From Rickettsia typhi (lineage in GTDB: Bacteria; Pseudomonadota; Alphaproteobacteria; Rickettsiales; UBA1997): a stretch of DNA of 6,687 nucleotides. A program made the position numbers and the translations under genes. The stretch is taken from the NCBI GenBank assembly GCA_945903615.1, contig CAMDOL010000077.1:1-6687 (forward strand), read 5' to 3'. The notes under the pieces were generated by a model. The model made no database searches and was not told where the DNA came from. It saw nothing but the letters and a program-made list of their open reading frames with translations. The number at the start of each line of letters is the position of its first letter. Within the stretch, counting starts at the first letter, position 1. Positions 6,537-6,687 of the stretch are shown here, piece by piece.

Positions 6537-6687
6537 GGGAACCTCTGAACAACTAAAACAATGTTTTAGAAAAATTGATCTTTCTGGTCTTTTTTGGCAT
6601 AAATTCCATTATTTTTGGTGAAATATGGAAATATTCCACCAAAAAGTAATAAAATTTCTACTCAAAAAATCCTCAGAAATATCAATT
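6537..6687. repeat. Second long palindromic element, cut by the right window edge
   Basis: Bases 6573-6626 pair with 6631-6687 around a GGAA loop (6627-6630). About 44 of 54 positions match, allowing three or four single-base gaps, with an uninterrupted TTTTTGGTG/CACCAAAAA core and AATTGAT/ATCAATT at the outer ends. The right arm is still pairing at the last base, so the element continues outside. The left flank GGGAACCTCTGAACAAC (from 6537) looks like the terminal repeat of a transposable element of IS5 type and follows a CTAG. If it is included by symmetry, the whole unit would be about 180 bp and end near 6720. A smaller perfect hairpin, CTAAAAC/GTTTTAG (6553-6569), sits inside the left arm. 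It begins 22 bases after the pccA stop and may act as its transcript end. It shares no obvious sequence with the element at 1536-1696. Confidence 0.7.

Noticed and set aside
6553..6569. CTAAAAC/GTTTTAG hairpin as an intrinsic terminator of pccA
   Set aside because: A+T-rich stem with no following T-run on the plus strand; better treated as part of the palindromic element.
1..6687. tRNA, rRNA, riboswitch or CRISPR array
   Set aside because: No cloverleaf, rRNA-like block or regularly spaced direct repeats were seen on either strand by reading. The THI-box would lie upstream of thi genes outside the window.

Overview
The window is a gene-dense, A+T-rich stretch (roughly 35-40% G+C by eye) of what looks like an alphaproteobacterial chromosome. 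The case rests on protein style: a 665-residue propionyl-CoA carboxylase alpha subunit of the kind seen in Rickettsia and relatives, a TadA with the alphaproteobacterial C-terminal half, a DUF1640 (CCDC90-like) coiled-coil membrane protein, and UbiA of the ubiquinone pathway. Most starts lack a clear Shine-Dalgarno. Long palindromes between and inside genes also recall Rickettsiales-type intracellular bacteria. The end of a thiamine gene (thiS) and a nadD suggest more biosynthesis than Rickettsia proper. The exact lineage cannot be fixed from this sequence.

Layout. Positions 1-188 (+) hold the 3' end of thiS. Seven genes then run on the minus strand, transcribed right to left: ubiA (4389-3550), nadD (3553-3038), tatD (3048-2212), tadA (2225-1761), a DUF1640 protein (ORF 1654-1232), a YajQ-family protein (1222-731) and an unrecognised small membrane protein (728-222). 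The first four overlap one another by 4-14 bases and look like one translationally coupled operon. The last three are separated by only 9 and 2 bases and look like a second unit. A 127-base divergent spacer (4390-4516) separates ubiA from pccA (4517-6514, +), and carries a short perfect palindrome and a good promoter for pccA.

The genes are housekeeping: quinone prenylation, NAD synthesis, a TatD nuclease, tRNA wobble deamination, a nucleotide-binding YajQ protein and biotin-dependent propionyl-CoA carboxylation. No defence, secretion or mobile gene system is recognisable.

The unusual content is palindromic DNA. A 161-bp imperfect inverted repeat (1536-1696) covers the start region of the DUF1640 gene. 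It is open on both strands, reads in frame into the conserved protein and supplies its only plausible upstream start, a TTG. This is the behaviour described for Rickettsia palindromic elements. A second, unrelated long inverted repeat begins just after pccA (about 6537) and runs off the right edge. Its centre is near 6628, and symmetry predicts an element of about 180 bp ending near 6720.
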